Shown piece by piece: positions 48,690 through 61,395 of a stretch of 64,000 nucleotides of DNA. Within the stretch, counting starts at the first letter, position 1, and every line of letters begins with the position of its first letter. Under the pieces are notes generated by a model. It did no database searches, was not told the DNA's origin, and saw nothing but the letters and a program-made list of their open reading frames with translations. Both the position numbers and the translations under genes were made by a program. The stretch covers positions 1 through 64,000 of the forward strand of contig JAKUCV010003216.1 of NCBI GenBank assembly GCA_028386065.3, given 5' to 3'. Source of the DNA: Turnera subulata. Taxonomy: Eukaryota; Streptophyta; Magnoliopsida; Malpighiales; Passifloraceae.

Positions 48690-48830
48690 CTAAATCCCAC
48701 TACACAACGCGCTGTCTACGGTTTGAACCCGAGACCTCAACCCACCAAGCCTTAAGGCTAAGGGAAATGCCATCACAACCAAATGGTTGTTGGCATATCC
48801 ACGAAAGAGCTAACCAGACCATACATGGTC
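48690..48830 (-). mobile_element. SINE remnant, minus orientation
   Basis: The minus strand contains gaggtctcgggttcaaaccg, with B box GGTTCAAACC in the same context as the other SINE traces here, and an A-box-like tggttgtgatggc before it. The 3' side on the minus strand runs into a poly-A (poly-T on + at about 48642-48653). Duplications were not found. Confidence 0.5.
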
Positions 48831-50855
48831 TAGTCAAGTATTGGTAGGTTTTCTTGGATTTGTTGGGAAGTTTATTATCCAATATCATTGCATTTGCAGC
48901 TGCGTTTTCTTTCTTTTTTTTTAAAAAAGAATCATGGAATACTACTTCCTAGTATTTTTTGCCAACCAAATATAGAAACCGTGTGTGACACGAAGGAGAA
49001 AAAAAGACTTTTCTGTAACTGATTTTCAAGGAAAAGTCACTGTCAAAGTATTCCACCATATATCGTCATTTCTATATGTATAATTATAAGAAGTTAAGGA
49101 TGGGAAACTTTTTAGCAAAGACTCCGGGAATTAGCCAAGTCAATTTCAAAGATAGGAGACTTTTGCTATATCATGTATTATTTCTTCAAGTTTTCTATCC
49201 CCTATGGCCCCTTTATCCGCTGTTATGTTAAATTAAAATGTTAAAACCTGGGCATGCACCTACCCTAGCTATAACCGATATGAGGAGACATTAGTGCTCT
49301 TACAAACTTACATGTCTAAGCGTCTTTGTATGCTGACTCATTATAAAACAACCAGAATTAATACACATAGTTAATTAAACTCATAACACAACATACTAAT
49401 TGTTGTTGGCACGAGTAATAAGGATATTAGTATCCCAATAGCAAGCTTTCGAGTTCGATCTTTATTTTGTGTATGAAAAATATATTGTTAATCATGGATT
49501 CGAATAGCATCAAAAAAAAAAATCATGAAACTATCCAATTCTGGTCAATAGTTCTGTGCATGGATAATTGAATTTTTTTTCCAAAGTTAAATTGATGAAT
49601 TGGCACAATAAGAAATTAAATGGCCAAAATGAAACAACTATTAAACAAATAATAAAAAAAATGTCGCATGAAAGAAAAATTCTGAAAAATAAAATCAAAA
49701 GAGATTCATCCAAAAAAGAAACCTAGCTATATAATATCATGAACATGATAATTCATTCATAATTAGTCTAATTAGTCAAGAAGTCACTGTAAGCAAATTG
49801 ATTAGGTTCAACCTCACACTCAATCTTATATTGAGAAAGCCTTTAATTGAAGGCAGGATGTAAATTGATCCAAAGATTGGGCTTTTTAATTTCTTCATTC
49901 AACAATGGCCTCATATTCTTTCGTCATTCGAGCTGGGGAAGGGTCTCAACTCTCAACAGACCACTTTGATCAACATTAGTATCATCATCATTGTTTGTCG
50001 TTGTTGTTTCTGCATTTGCAGTTGCGATCCTACGTTGGACAATGTCTGATCTAAGGGCCATTCAGATTACACATAAGATCATGGTCTCCTTCACTTTGTT
50101 CACATTAATTCTCTCGCAGTCATCCAAGATCAATATCCACTTTAGACAATATCCTCTTTTTTATTTAATACTATACTAGTAAGTAGTAATTCCTTGTTCT
50201 AGGTATTCACGAGATATTCAGGTCGAACTTGAGCTCAAAATCTTGTATAGGACTCCCTCTTTAGAGCTACGTGCTGAAGGAAACGGATGAATATGGAAGT
50301 AGAAATTATATAAGGAGGATCCATTGTGTATATACTGTTAAAGTCAATATTTAATGTCCTTACATTACAAAATTTCTGTAGCTTATCGATCATCCATCTT
50401 TTTGTACTGCATGTGGATGGAATTTGGCAAAACAGAATGGCTTCCACACTTCATTGCTTTTTAAAAAAAGAATTCAGCTGACATGCTTATGCTTCACGAA
50501 TACTTCCTCCATATATTCTCCCACTAAGTAAATCCCCTCACACTACAATCGCATCATTACGCAATTAAGTTCACAGTTTCTTATAGATTGTCCCAATTAA
50601 ATAAAACTTGTTGCAAAGTATCCGAGTTTTGATCCATTTGAGATAGTGGTAGTAGGGCCATCGTATGATTAGGCAGAATACTAATAAAAAGAGAACAGAA
50701 TCCATCCAATTTAATTATGATGTGCTTTCCATAACCATATACCGATTTACATAGTCGCTTTGATTAAATAACGTCAATGTGCCATAATTGGTGTGTCTTC
50801 GAATCCAAGGACAGTCAAGAGCTACCTTTCATTTAAGATGACACTAATTAAATAG

Positions 50856-50860
<5 letters not shown>

Positions 50861-50898
<38 letters not shown>
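50861..50898. repeat. (AT)n microsatellite
   Basis: About 19 uninterrupted AT units. Confidence 0.9.
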
Positions 50899-50900
<2 letters not shown>

Positions 50901-51661
50901 TGGTAAAAAGAAATTGTAGGTAGCGTTTTCTTTTTCTTATTGCTCTTGATGTTGTTTGATGAAAATGGTGGTGTCGCTACCCATCATATACCTGTCAATT
51001 TAGCTACTAATGATGGTGTTTTAATGCGAATGGAATTGAATTGAAGAAATTGTGGCCCGACAATGCCGAGTATTGATTGAATTGATATTTTGGTACAGAT
51101 ATTAGGTCTCTTCTGTTAATGGTTTGGCCCGGGAGGATCGTCGTAAGACTCGAGAATTTCTGGTTGGTATTGGCCCATATTTTCTATTAGCGTAAACCTC
51201 CCCAACTTGAGGCCCAGAAAGAAAAAGCAAAGATAAACGGAGAATACACAGTACTAGAATAAAATAGTACCACTGTCCTATATAGTACCTACACGGCTAC
51301 ACGGAAAAGAAAAAGAAAAAACAAAGAGTAGTAGTAGCTTCGCTTGGCCACCAAAAAGAAATATTTTATACCAGAAAGAAGAAAAATATCTTTAACACAA
51401 AACTTACATTACACACTGAACAAGTGTCATTCATAACGAAAACAATACAGTCAGTGAGTTAAGCTCCAATTTAAATTACAACTCTGGTTAGACGAAAAGA
51501 TGTAGACAATTTAGTAAAAATAAACTCCTATTTGTTCCTAAATAAAGTTTCTATTTCTGTACAATCCGAAAATTTTATGCAAATTAACACGATTGTTTTT
51601 GAACGTGAAATTAACCTGATATGTGTCTATCATTTTCACACACAAAAAAAAATAATAATAA

Positions 51662-51682
51662 CTGCTGCTGCTGCTGCTGCAG
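51662..51682. repeat. (CTG)n microsatellite
   Basis: About seven CTG units ending in CAG, in non-coding sequence. Confidence 0.85.
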
Positions 51683-52297
51683 TTATACATTATTGGCAAA
51701 AAAGATGTTGCTGTCTGAGATTATTCACGCATAAAAGATGTGGCAAAAAGTGTTCTCAATCCCCCCAGTCACTTAATCATATGCAGGTGTTTTCAACAAG
51801 GATCCATCATCTATCAATAATTTACTACCACTAACGTATTGATCCAAACTGGTCGAGTAATTAATCCGTGACATGCCAGAAAACCAGACTAAAGAGGAAT
51901 CAATAATGAACTGATTTGATTGAAAAACTTTTCAAGGAAGAAAGAAACAAAAACATGGGTCCCTTTCCTAACCCCAAAAGGAGAAAAATAAGTCCCATTA
52001 CCCATATTCCCTCTCCCACACGGAAACAAAAAAGATCAAAAAATTCACCGCCCATTGGAGACAAACCACCGGCCCACCTTTGCCCCATTCAACACTTTCT
52101 CCTCCGCTCAATATTTCCAGCCTCAGCTAGAATTTGAACACTGAAAAAATCAAAGTCAAATACAATCCCAAATCCCAGTCTTGTTCTTTCTCCTTACGAA
52201 ACTTAATTTGAACTCTTCTCTGCAGCCAAGGTTTCTTTTCTGGCACTTAATAACAAGTCCTTATCCTCATCTATCACAAGTATCTAACCCATTTATC

Positions 52298-52386
52298 AAA
52301 GATTGGTTGCACTAACCATATACTCATTTCAGTTATATTTATAATATACATCCCGGTTTCGACCAAAAAAAAGATTGGTTGCACTA
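52298..52386 (+). mobile_element. Very short A-tailed retroposon with 17-bp TSD
   Basis: aaagattggttgcacta occurs at 52298-52314 and 52370-52386. The 55 bp between end ttcgaccaaaaaa. The structure is that of an extremely 5'-truncated target-primed insertion, lying just 3' of the kinase gene, probably in its 3' UTR. Confidence 0.6.
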
Positions 52387-52440
52387 CAAAAATTGGTATT
52401 TTTTTACGATTAGATTGAATTTGAATAACTATCTTACAGT

Positions 52441-53460
52441 TTAAAGAATATTGACAGACAGACATACCTCATCTTCTAAACTGTTTAAAATTGCAGCTAC
52501 TTGAACAATACTAGGCCTGCTCTTCCTAGAATTACCAACACAAGCTGAAGCTACCTTGGCCAATCTAATAATTGGCTTCATATTAGAAGGCATAACAATT
52601 CCTGGGTCCAAAAGCTCATTAAACCTCATTTCTTTAACTAAAGGCAACGCCCACTTGACAAGCAAGCCTTCCTCAGCTCTCCTCCCTGTCAAAAGCTCCA
52701 ACAAAACCACACCAAACCCATAAACATCACTTTCCTTGGAAGCACCACACCCTCCTCCATTCAGCCAATACTCATCATCCACATACCCCACAAGCCCTCT
52801 TTTCTCAGTACGTGCCAAAGAAGACAACCCATAATCACCAACTCTTGCAAAGCACCTCTCATCTAACAAAACATTTGAGGGCTTGAAGCATCCATGTACA
52901 ATGTTTGGTGCCATCCCTTCATGCAAGTACTCAAGCCCTCTCGCCGCGGCGGCCGCGATCCTCAGCCTCTGGTTCCAACTCAGTAGCGATGATCCATCGG
53001 GGTTTTCGTGCAGATAATAATCCAAGTTCACCATACCAGCAAATTCCATGACTATGATCCTCTCGCCAGGTGCCTGAGAGTATCCTACTATGGGGACTAT
53101 ATTAGGATGCTGAGCTAAAGAGAGAGTCTTGATTATTGAAGTGAACCCGAAACCAGCATTGCTCAAGACAAGAGATGGGTGTATCCTCTTAACAGCAACT
53201 ATCTCTTCTCCTCCCAATAAGGCTGCATATACAGTGCCTAGGCGACCTTTCCCTACAATTCTTCTATGGTTAAATCCATCCGTGGCAGCCTCAATATCCA
53301 TCAACGGATATGCCTGTGCAGAAATTTTGACTGACATAGATTCCTCGGATTCTACAGGTTTCTTTCTACAAGAAAATATGAGGAATATGACTAGAATGAC
53401 AAGGAATATTACAAGAACAGAAAGGAGGAAATCATAACCAATTTCCTCGGCAGAACTCAT
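52441..53460 (-). CDS. Membrane-anchored receptor-like kinase with degenerate catalytic motifs, 339 aa
   Basis: Intronless. A short N-terminus is followed by one membrane span (about residues 11-30), a basic stop-transfer CRKK, and a kinase fold (about 64-335), with no ectodomain. The glycine loop GKGRLGTVYA (70-79) and the lysine K91 (VAVKR) are present. The catalytic loop reads HGCFKPSN (189-196) where active kinases have HRDLKPxN, so the proton-accepting aspartate is a cysteine. The magnesium motif is DYG (209-211), the helix-C glutamate seems to be isoleucine 109, and the APE-region reads GYVDDEYW. The later part (SDVYGFGVVLLELLTGR) is ordinary RLK-Pelle. It is probably a pseudokinase that signals by binding partners. 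I cannot name the orthologue with confidence. A TATAAAA box lies about 220 bp upstream. Confidence 0.88.
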   Translation of the reverse strand: MSSAEEIGYDFLLSVLVIFLVILVIFLIFSCRKKPVESEESMSVKISAQAYPLMDIEAATDGFNHRRIVGKGRLGTVYAALLGGEEIVAVKRIHPSLVLSNAGFGFTSIIKTLSLAQHPNIVPIVGYSQAPGERIIVMEFAGMVNLDYYLHENPDGSSLLSWNQRLRIAAAAARGLEYLHEGMAPNIVHGCFKPSNVLLDERCFARVGDYGLSSLARTEKRGLVGYVDDEYWLNGGGCGASKESDVYGFGVVLLELLTGRRAEEGLLVKWALPLVKEMRFNELLDPGIVMPSNMKPIIRLAKVASACVGNSRKSRPSIVQVAAILNSLEDEVCLSVNIL

Positions 53461-53680
53461 ACTTGTAATATATACAAAACTTTTTGCAGTTATATATGGA
53501 CTCTGGTTTTGGATGATGATGTGTTTCCAGAGGCAAAGAAAGCTTTGAACAAAAAATTTGGTCTTACTCTACATATATATATATGAAGGTGTTTTGGTCA
53601 GCAAAGCAACTTGGAATAAATTGATCATACAAGGTTGGCTCAGTCTATGAAGTGTTGTGTACTGAAATGGGGATTGAGGC

Positions 53681-53687
53681 TTTTATA
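53681..53687 (-). promoter_or_regulatory. Candidate TATA box of the receptor-like kinase gene
   Basis: Minus-strand TATAAAA about 220 bp before the start codon, implying a leader near 190 nt. Confidence 0.4.
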
Positions 53688-55904
53688 TGGGACTTGATTT
53701 AAAGCTTTAAAGTTCTTTAAAGGGTTTAAAAGAGAAAGTACAAGGGGAGAAAAAGATGTACCTATTAATTATCTGGCACAATGTGTATGCATTGAAAAAC
53801 ATAAGTTTTATTTGGTAAGGAAGTTGGAAAACTATCCCATTGGTATAGCAGCAATTGGTTCGCGGTTGGCCGCCCTCTTGATCTGCTGCTCAACTTTTTC
53901 AAAGCAAAGTGCTAAATGCACAAAGCTGTTAGTTTAGAGGAAATTAGACGATGATGATATAAAGAGTTTTGGGTGGGGAATTCTTTGGTCAATATCGATC
54001 TTTTACTTTTGGTAGTTCTTTGTGACTAACTTCATTAAAGTCTGCACAAGGATATAGTATTATGCTAATTTGCCTAGATTTGACATGTTAAAATATCTTC
54101 ATTTGATTATTATTTATTGATTACGTAGTGGTTGATTGTAATGAATTTTCTTTTAAAACCGTGATTGTAATGTTAGCTTACTCTACGCGGCAAATAGGAT
54201 TTTTATACTAGTTTTGTTGTCCACTTGCGCAACATTATAAAACGTTAGATTTGTAGAAACTCTTGCTGATTACAGATGTAGAAGTACAATTAGAAGTGTA
54301 ATATACTTAATGTGTTGCAATCTTTCTATTAAAAATTGCAAAGTATCCTTCTTGATTGAGGTTTGGTTACAACAACCAGAAGATATAGTCTGTCAAGCAG
54401 ACCTACTTTTTTTTCAAGGCAAAACGTTGAAGTTAGGTGGAAGATAGTACATAAATTGGAGTTCAAATGGAATCATATACAATAAACAAGATTGACTTTG
54501 ATAACAAGTGAGTTTTACTTCTTTAATTGAATTTAATATAGCTGAAACCAAACAAAATTGATCAATATAGATTCTCAGCCTAGCGAGAACGGATGGTCTG
54601 TGGATAACCCACCGTTTCATCCTAATGGGTCCATTTAGAAACTTATTTTAATTTTATTTACAAACATTCACTTAATTTTGTTGTTATGGTACTTACTGTG
54701 GCTCAACAGAAACATTCATTGAAATTTCAATGGCTTTGAAAACGCAGACTGAACTCTGTAAAGTGGTGATTGACTTGTTGGAAAAGGATGCGATGGGACG
54801 AAAAATCTAGACACTCTATGGCATACTAGGAAGAAAATGAACACAAAATGAGTAGGGAAGCCAGTGTCACACATGTATATACCCAGGGGATCAACCCATG
54901 TTGATTTGCAAACGGGGTTGACCTGAAAGATTAAGGTCCTGTATCTACAGGATCCACCTACTATTGATGGGTTGGATTTGTTATTCCTTAGATATATCAC
55001 TGGAGTCCGGCAATCCCCAGTTCCACTCTTTCTTGACCCATTGTATTAAGGTGTTTCTGAGTTAACTATTTTTTTTTTAAAAAAAGCCCCAAGACTAATT
55101 TAAGAATTAAGCGTCAGTTGATTGTTTTTTTGTTTCCATCCCACATTCTCGGGTCTTTACTCCGATTAATCCAAATTTGACCCGAGTCGCGCAATCCCCA
55201 GATTGATTGTTTACGAATAAAAACTGAATGAAATTTGTATTTGATGCGTTTTTATAGTTTTCATAAATTTATGCGAAACCATTGCTATATTGGTCTTCTT
55301 ATTCTTCTCATTAGTTCAGATGAGACACATAAGAAAAGATGGGAAACCAAAAAAAAGACTCATAAGACAGATTGCTTGTAACAGATTATATAATTGGTGA
55401 ATTAATTTAAAGTAGCATGTAGATTTTTGGCAATTATTAATTTTGTTGTGAATAAATTTCAATCATAATTTAAAAATTATGTCAACCTAGTTTAACCTGT
55501 TAATTGCTGATCTTTATACTTTACCAATTTGAATTTTATATTCTAAGTTTCTCCTTGAGCAAACGTGCAAAACGGTATCATGCATGTCCTATCACCCAAT
55601 AATGAAAATATTGTCCCAAATCCCAATAACTATAGTAATCTGTTTTGTGCAAATTATCAGCCTAATTAGATTCATTTTAATTTAGATTCGTCTGATATTT
55701 AAATTCCAATTTTCGGTCATAGACATAGTCTTTAAAATTGTGTGAACTGGGTTTGATACAAGAGGCCCACTTGGAGAGCCAAAGCCCATTATTGAAAAAA
55801 TACAGGCAGAATTAGTTAGGGACCAATTAGATCAAAATTAATAATTTTGGGACAAGATATTGACAAATTGGGATACGAGGTCCAAAATTTTCAATTTAAA
55901 GAAG

Positions 55905-56030
55905 TACATGGACCGTCAATGCGTGTATAGCACAATGGCATTTCCCATGGGTGGGTTCGAACAACGATTGGGATGGGTTTTATGGATAGAATAGGGTTCA
56001 TTAGAAAAAAAATAAAAAATAATTGCATGG
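55905..56030 (+). mobile_element. Degenerate SINE-like remnant
   Basis: A-box-like agcacaatggcatttccc, a B-box-like ggttcgaacaa and an A-rich end at 56005-56020 stand in SINE order. The internal gggatgggttttatgga also resembles the minus strand of 48660-48690. No duplications seen. Confidence 0.4.
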
Positions 56031-56388
56031 ACCAATATATATAATTAACCCAAATGAATTCAATATTTACGGTAAAAAAATGAATTGAATTTCATAATTT
56101 TGCTAAAAAAAACAATACAAATGCATAAATCAATTTAATCCCATACCAAATGGGCTGAAAGCGTCACCCTGAAACAGATTTGAAGTCCGAGAGGTCCATA
56201 GTCTCATTGGACTAAGTTATCTATTACCCAGAAGTTCAGACCCCAAAAGATTTCACCAATGTGGGCTCTCTTGTATAGCATAAGTTCATCATGGGCTTGG
56301 CTTTTACAATTGGGCAACTTGAGTTCTTAAGTAAGAAAATCAAACTTCATCATATTCATATCAGTTCGAATAAAACTTCAGAATTTAA

Positions 56389-56390
<2 letters not shown>

Positions 56391-56420
<30 letters not shown>
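56391..56420. repeat. (AT)n microsatellite
   Basis: About 15 AT units. Confidence 0.85.
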
Positions 56421-56426
<6 letters not shown>

Positions 56427-58074
56427 AGAAATTAATACTACGAAATAAATTCTGGTGACACAGAAATTTGAAGCATGGTCCCAAAGAGAGGGCAAAAGGG
56501 GGAGTGGCCGGTCCCTGTGCATTAAACGGGGAGTTCTGGTTCACAAAAGCTTGAAGAGTTAAACAGAATGTCAAGTCACTGGCATACATATGAGCTTCTT
56601 CACTCGTGCAACTGTTCTTATTATGGGCCATTGTGAGCGTGCAAGTGAACCTGAGGTGTCCAATTTTTCCCCCCTTTTATTTTGGTCCGTCTGTGTTGCC
56701 AGATAACATCAATGTACAGGTTGCCACTTATTTTTTAACATCAACAGCTAGACTAGTTTCCTTTCTATGTTATTTTATCCTCAACAGTAGGACTACCACC
56801 CTCATGAGTGTCCCTAATCCCTTGAGCTTAGGATTACTAGTGACCCTACCTAACCTGCTTTCTTTTCTTTCATTTCTCTTGGTTGATCATGCAGTTTTTG
56901 CAGAGAGAACTGGAAAGGGAAGCCATTTTTCTTTATTAATCATGTAGCTACTAGCAGATTATGCTAAGAAGTGTGGCTACCAAGAAAGAGGTATAGTTTA
57001 ACTGTTTAAGGGAGTAGCTAGGAATTGTAGATAAGAGCATGTCCCTTTCTGAGAAAACGAAATTGCAGCACGAGATTGATAATTTATAAACTGTCAATTG
57101 CAAGCAAGCTTCAATTCCATTAAGCTATTAAATGCGCACATTCAAGATGAAGGATCATAATTACTTAATTAGTAATACCCTGTTGTGTTTCTTAAAAAAT
57201 AATGGATGCTGATCAAGAATGCATAATTGTCACATATGTAAGCTATACCTTCCAGGCTTCCAGCAATAAAATGAAGATTCATGAGAAGTTGTATATTAGG
57301 GGAGAGAGCAAAAGGGCTGCCTGCCTATCATTAAATGGGAAGGTCCCATATAGGGCCAACCCCACCCATCCCCCTAACTAACTACTAGTGAAGTACAGGT
57401 TCCTCTTCCCTGCCCAAATGCCATTGTTATCAGCTGAGGAAGCCTAATTGAAAATAACATCCACTCTAATAAAGTCTACAATTTAGAAAAATTGCTACCT
57501 TGTCTCCTTTTACTTTTCTTTTTGTTGGTAATGGAATTGGAAGCAAGTTCTTAACCTGGAATATCAACTTCTGTATACAATTTATTAGATTCTCCTAGGA
57601 TATTTTTTGTCTGTGTCGTAATAATAGATTTGAAATACTGCTGGCAGCTGATAGTAGCCTGTTCTTGTCAAGAATAGTAGGTGAAACCTGTGGATATTAA
57701 TAATTTAATATACTAGTGAATATAATGCAAACAACCTCGCAGCAAATGGTATTAATGCAAAGCTTACTTCCTACTAATTGCTTTACAGTATACCAAGTAA
57801 AACACAAGGCTTTTTAACATCTGGACAGCTTTCTTTTTCCCCTCTTCTCACCCACAACTCAATTACAAACTTCACCTCTCTTTTTTTTCACATTTCCATA
57901 TTTCATCTCCTCACTCCATAAATGAAGATGAAATACCATCTTCCCTCCTCTTCTGTTATGCAAGCACCAAGTAAAGGTGAAAACTGGGAGGTTAGGCAAT
58001 AACAGGAAAATTGGAGCGTTTCTCATACTTCTGCTTCCATACCCGTCTTTGCAACAAAACTTGATATAGTATTC

Positions 58075-61000
58075 TCAAGCTACACTTCCATGATCTGAGG
58101 CATCTTCATAGTAATAAGGTGTCAATTTCCCATCTTTGGTAATAGACTTGGGATGGCTATCTGCCCCAATTTCTTGAAGCAGTTTCACTACTCTTCTCAT
58201 TGATGGGCGGTTGATAGGGAGGGGACTAGTACATAGGAGGCCAATGTTGAGGACCTTGCATATCTCTTCCTTGAAACTACAATCCAGTTTAGGGTCAATA
58301 ACATGGTCCACTCCCTTTTGATCTAACGTGGTGCACACCCACTTGACCAAGTCTTTTTCGCCATACTCTGGATCAACTGGAGGTTTGCCAGTGATCAACT
58401 CAAGAATCACCACACCAAAGCTGTAGATGTCACTCTTCTCATTCACCCGAAGTGTGTAGGCATACTCTGCACAAGATTACAAAAAGGAGTTAGCTTAGAT
58501 TCTACCAACATTCTTTAGATTGATGCTAATTATTAACCAGCTAACTTTGGAACAGAGTTATGCAAAAACCAGCAATTAGAAGTTTATGGATAAGACTAGC
58601 AGTTTGCATTAAAGAGACATGGTAATATAACTTTTGGTTAAGATGGTGGTAAAGTTGTTCTTTGATCTTTCTGGTAAAAAGGGTCCACTTTCGGCTAACA
58701 CTTTCAGATTCACATATAGAACAATTGCAAACTAAAAGTAAAACAGTTTCAGGTAATCAGTGACAGAAAGATGAGTTTTTTTTCACTAACCTGGAGCTAT
58801 GTAACCACAAGAACCTGCAATGACCGACATCGACTTGGGCTTTCCAGTCAAATCAACGGCCTTGGCTACACCAAAATCAGCCACCCGAGCTCGAAAATCA
58901 GCATCCAACAGAATATTGTTGGACTTAACATCTCTATGCACAATTGGGGGAACACAATCATGGTGGAGATAAGAAAGCCCCTCAGCTGCATCTAGAATGA
59001 TCTTGAACCTCGTCAGCCAATCCAACAACCCACCCTTGCTACTGTGCAGCAAATCCCCCAAGCTACCATTAGGCATGTACTCATACACCAAAAGCTTGCA
59101 ATCCCTTGTTGTACAGCAACACCACAACTTAACAATGTTCTTGTGCCTGATCTTCCCCAGAGTCTCAACCTCTGCTTCAAACCCATTATCTTGGACTTCA
59201 ACCTGGGGCTCACCTTTCTCTACATCACCCGCTTCAATCTCCTTCTTTACTCCTCCCCACAATTTCTTCACGGCAACCGCCTCGCCGCTGCCGAGAACAA
59301 CCTTGTAAACTTTCCCAGAAGAACCACTTCCAATCACATTATCCTCATCAAGGGCATCTAATATCTCATACTCACTGAAACCCAGTTTGTGAAACGACAT
59401 CAATGTCCACTTAGACTTGTCACCAGCCCTTGCTTTCTTGAAATTCCTGTACTTGAAATAAAACCAAAGCACCCCAACAACAAACACCAACACAGCTAGA
59501 ACAAAGATAGACCTCAACAACCACTCATATCCTTCACCCCTTCCACCACTTCCCCCATCACATAGCCCCTCAATATCACCACACAACCCAGGATTCCCGA
59601 GGAAACTACTCTTGTACATCTCCTTAGAATACATAGGAGGTACCTCTCCAGACAACCTATTATTCGACAGATTAAGCCTGTTCAACTTCAAATCCTGCAA
59701 ACTCGCCGGGATTTTCCCTGAAAGGTGATTATTAGACAAATCGAGATAATTAAGCACAGATAACCTCCCAACCCCATCAGGAATCTTCCCAGACAACAGA
59801 TTTCCACCCAAGTTAAGCTCATTCAACTTCTTCAACGAATCAATCCCAGGTGGCAGCTCACCAGAAATCAAATTCCCATGAAGATCCAACATAGACAGCT
59901 GGGACAACTTCACTATACTTCCCGGTAGTGAGCCACTGAATCTATTATTTCTCCCTGAAAGTTCCTGAAGATTCTCTAGCGACCCAACCTCTTCGGGCAG
60001 ACTTCCATTAAAGCCGTTATTGTCCAAAATCAACATGGACAGATTCCCTGCGCTTGCAATCGTCGCCGCAACAGTTCCCGACAAGGAATTGTTGACGAGA
60101 TCAACAAGGTACACATGCGGCAACCCCCAGAATCCGGCGGGAACTTCTCCGGACAACTTGTTGTAACCCAGCCGGACCCGGGTCAGGCTCCGGCAGGACC
60201 CTAAACCCTCCGGTAGTGGACCCGACAAGGAGTTGTAAATCATCAGAACCTCCTCTAGCTCGCCTTTCTCGCACAAGCTCGCCGGAATGTAGCCCGAGAA
60301 CTGGTTGTTGGACACGTCGAGCCACCTTAGCGGCGAGTTCTTCCCGAGATTCTGCGGCAGCTCGCCGGTGAGGAAGTTGCGGAACAGTCTGAGCTCGTAC
60401 AGGCCCGGCGAGTCGGCAATGCTCGGCGGCAAGGTCCCCTCGAGGCGGTTCTCGTAAAGGTTGAGACTTTCCAGCGGCAACTGGCACAACTCGTCGGGAA
60501 TCGTCCCGGTGAGCTGGTTCATGGACGCGTCGAGGAGTCTCAACCGAGTCAAGTTCCCCATTCCGGGAGGGAGCTCGCCGGTCAGCGAGTTGTTGTAGAG
60601 CTCGATTTGGTAAACGCTAGTCAACCCAACGAGTGAGCTCGGGATGTGACCCACCAGGTTGTTTATGGCCAAGTCCAAGTCAGTGAGTTTCGTGAGCCGA
60701 CCCAGCGAGTCAGGGATTTCGCCAACTAGGTTACACTCCGTCAACCACAGTATCTCCAGGTTCGTCAGGTTACCGAACTCCGCCGGGATCCGACCCGGCG
60801 TGAACGGGTTGTAGGACAAGTTCAGCATCTTTAGAGTGGAAATGTTGCCCAAGAACGGCGGTATCACGCCGTCGAAGAGGTTATAAACCAAGGAGATGAC
60901 CTCGAGTTTTTGGAACCGCCCAAAAGTATCGGGAATATCTCCCGAGAAATTGTTGCCGGTGAGGTCGAGAAACTTGAGGTTAGGGAGGTCGGGTAAGGTG

Positions 61001-61395
61001 GCGGGGAGGGTGCCGGTGAGGAGGTTCTGGGCGAGATCGAGGTGTTCCAGCGACTGACACGTGGAGATATCTGGAGGGAGGGTGGAGTTAATGTAGTTGT
61101 TGTTAAGGGAGAGGAAAGCGAGGCTCTTGAGGCGGCAGAGGAAGAGAGGGAAAGGGCCGGAGATGTTGGTACTGGAGAGGTCGAGGGAGGTGACGGCCCC
61201 GGTGGCGCCGTCGCAGGAGACGCCGAACCATGAGCACGGGGTGGCGTCGCGGTCGGACCAGGAGGAGAGGGCGGAGTCCGGGTCGGAGAGGGAGAGCTTT
61301 ACATGGTAGAGGTAAAGGCCTTCTTGGTTGAGTGAAAGGGAAGGGGAAGGCAAGAGGAGGAAGAGAAGGAAAGGGAGGAGGATGAAGTTACACAT
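58075..61395 (-). CDS. HSL1: LRR receptor-like kinase, HAESA-LIKE 1 (HSL1) type, 998 aa
   Basis: Two exons, 58791-61395 and 58075-58466, with a 324-bp intron at the point inside the APE motif where this family has it; 999 codons with stop. I start at 61395 because it opens directly with a signal peptide (about 1-21) before LNQEGLYLYHVKLSLSDPDS; the longer upstream frame adds only low-complexity sequence. About 20 leucine-rich repeats follow an N-terminal cap (PCSWFGVSC), then a cap with GNPGLCGDIEGLC, a membrane span near 620-645, FKKARAGDKSKWTLMSFHKLGF, and a kinase with GSGSSGKVYK, VAVKKLW, HRDVKSNNILLD, DFGVAKA and the end GKLTPYYYEDASDHGS. Nearly every block matches Arabidopsis HSL1 (At1g28440), which perceives CLE9/10 and IDA-family peptides with SERK co-receptors at the plasma membrane. 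All catalytic residues are present. Confidence 0.95.

Larger units (their letters stand above)
47246..52297. other. Gene-free intergenic stretch
   Basis: AT-rich with no supported gene. Holds a SINE remnant (about 48690-48830, minus), an (AT)n microsatellite at about 50861-50898 and a CTG repeat at 51662-51682. Confidence 0.5.
53688..58074. other. Intergenic stretch, no gene
   Basis: No supported gene. Includes a weak SINE-like trace at about 55905-56010 (ggtgggttcgaac followed by an A-rich tail) and an (AT)n tract at 56391-56420. The last few hundred bases are the likely 3' UTR of the LRR kinase. Confidence 0.45.

Noticed and set aside
60101..60487. 128-codon minus-strand frame inside the LRR exon
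   Set aside because: Alternative frame of the GC-rich LRR coding sequence, a consequence of low stop-codon frequency.
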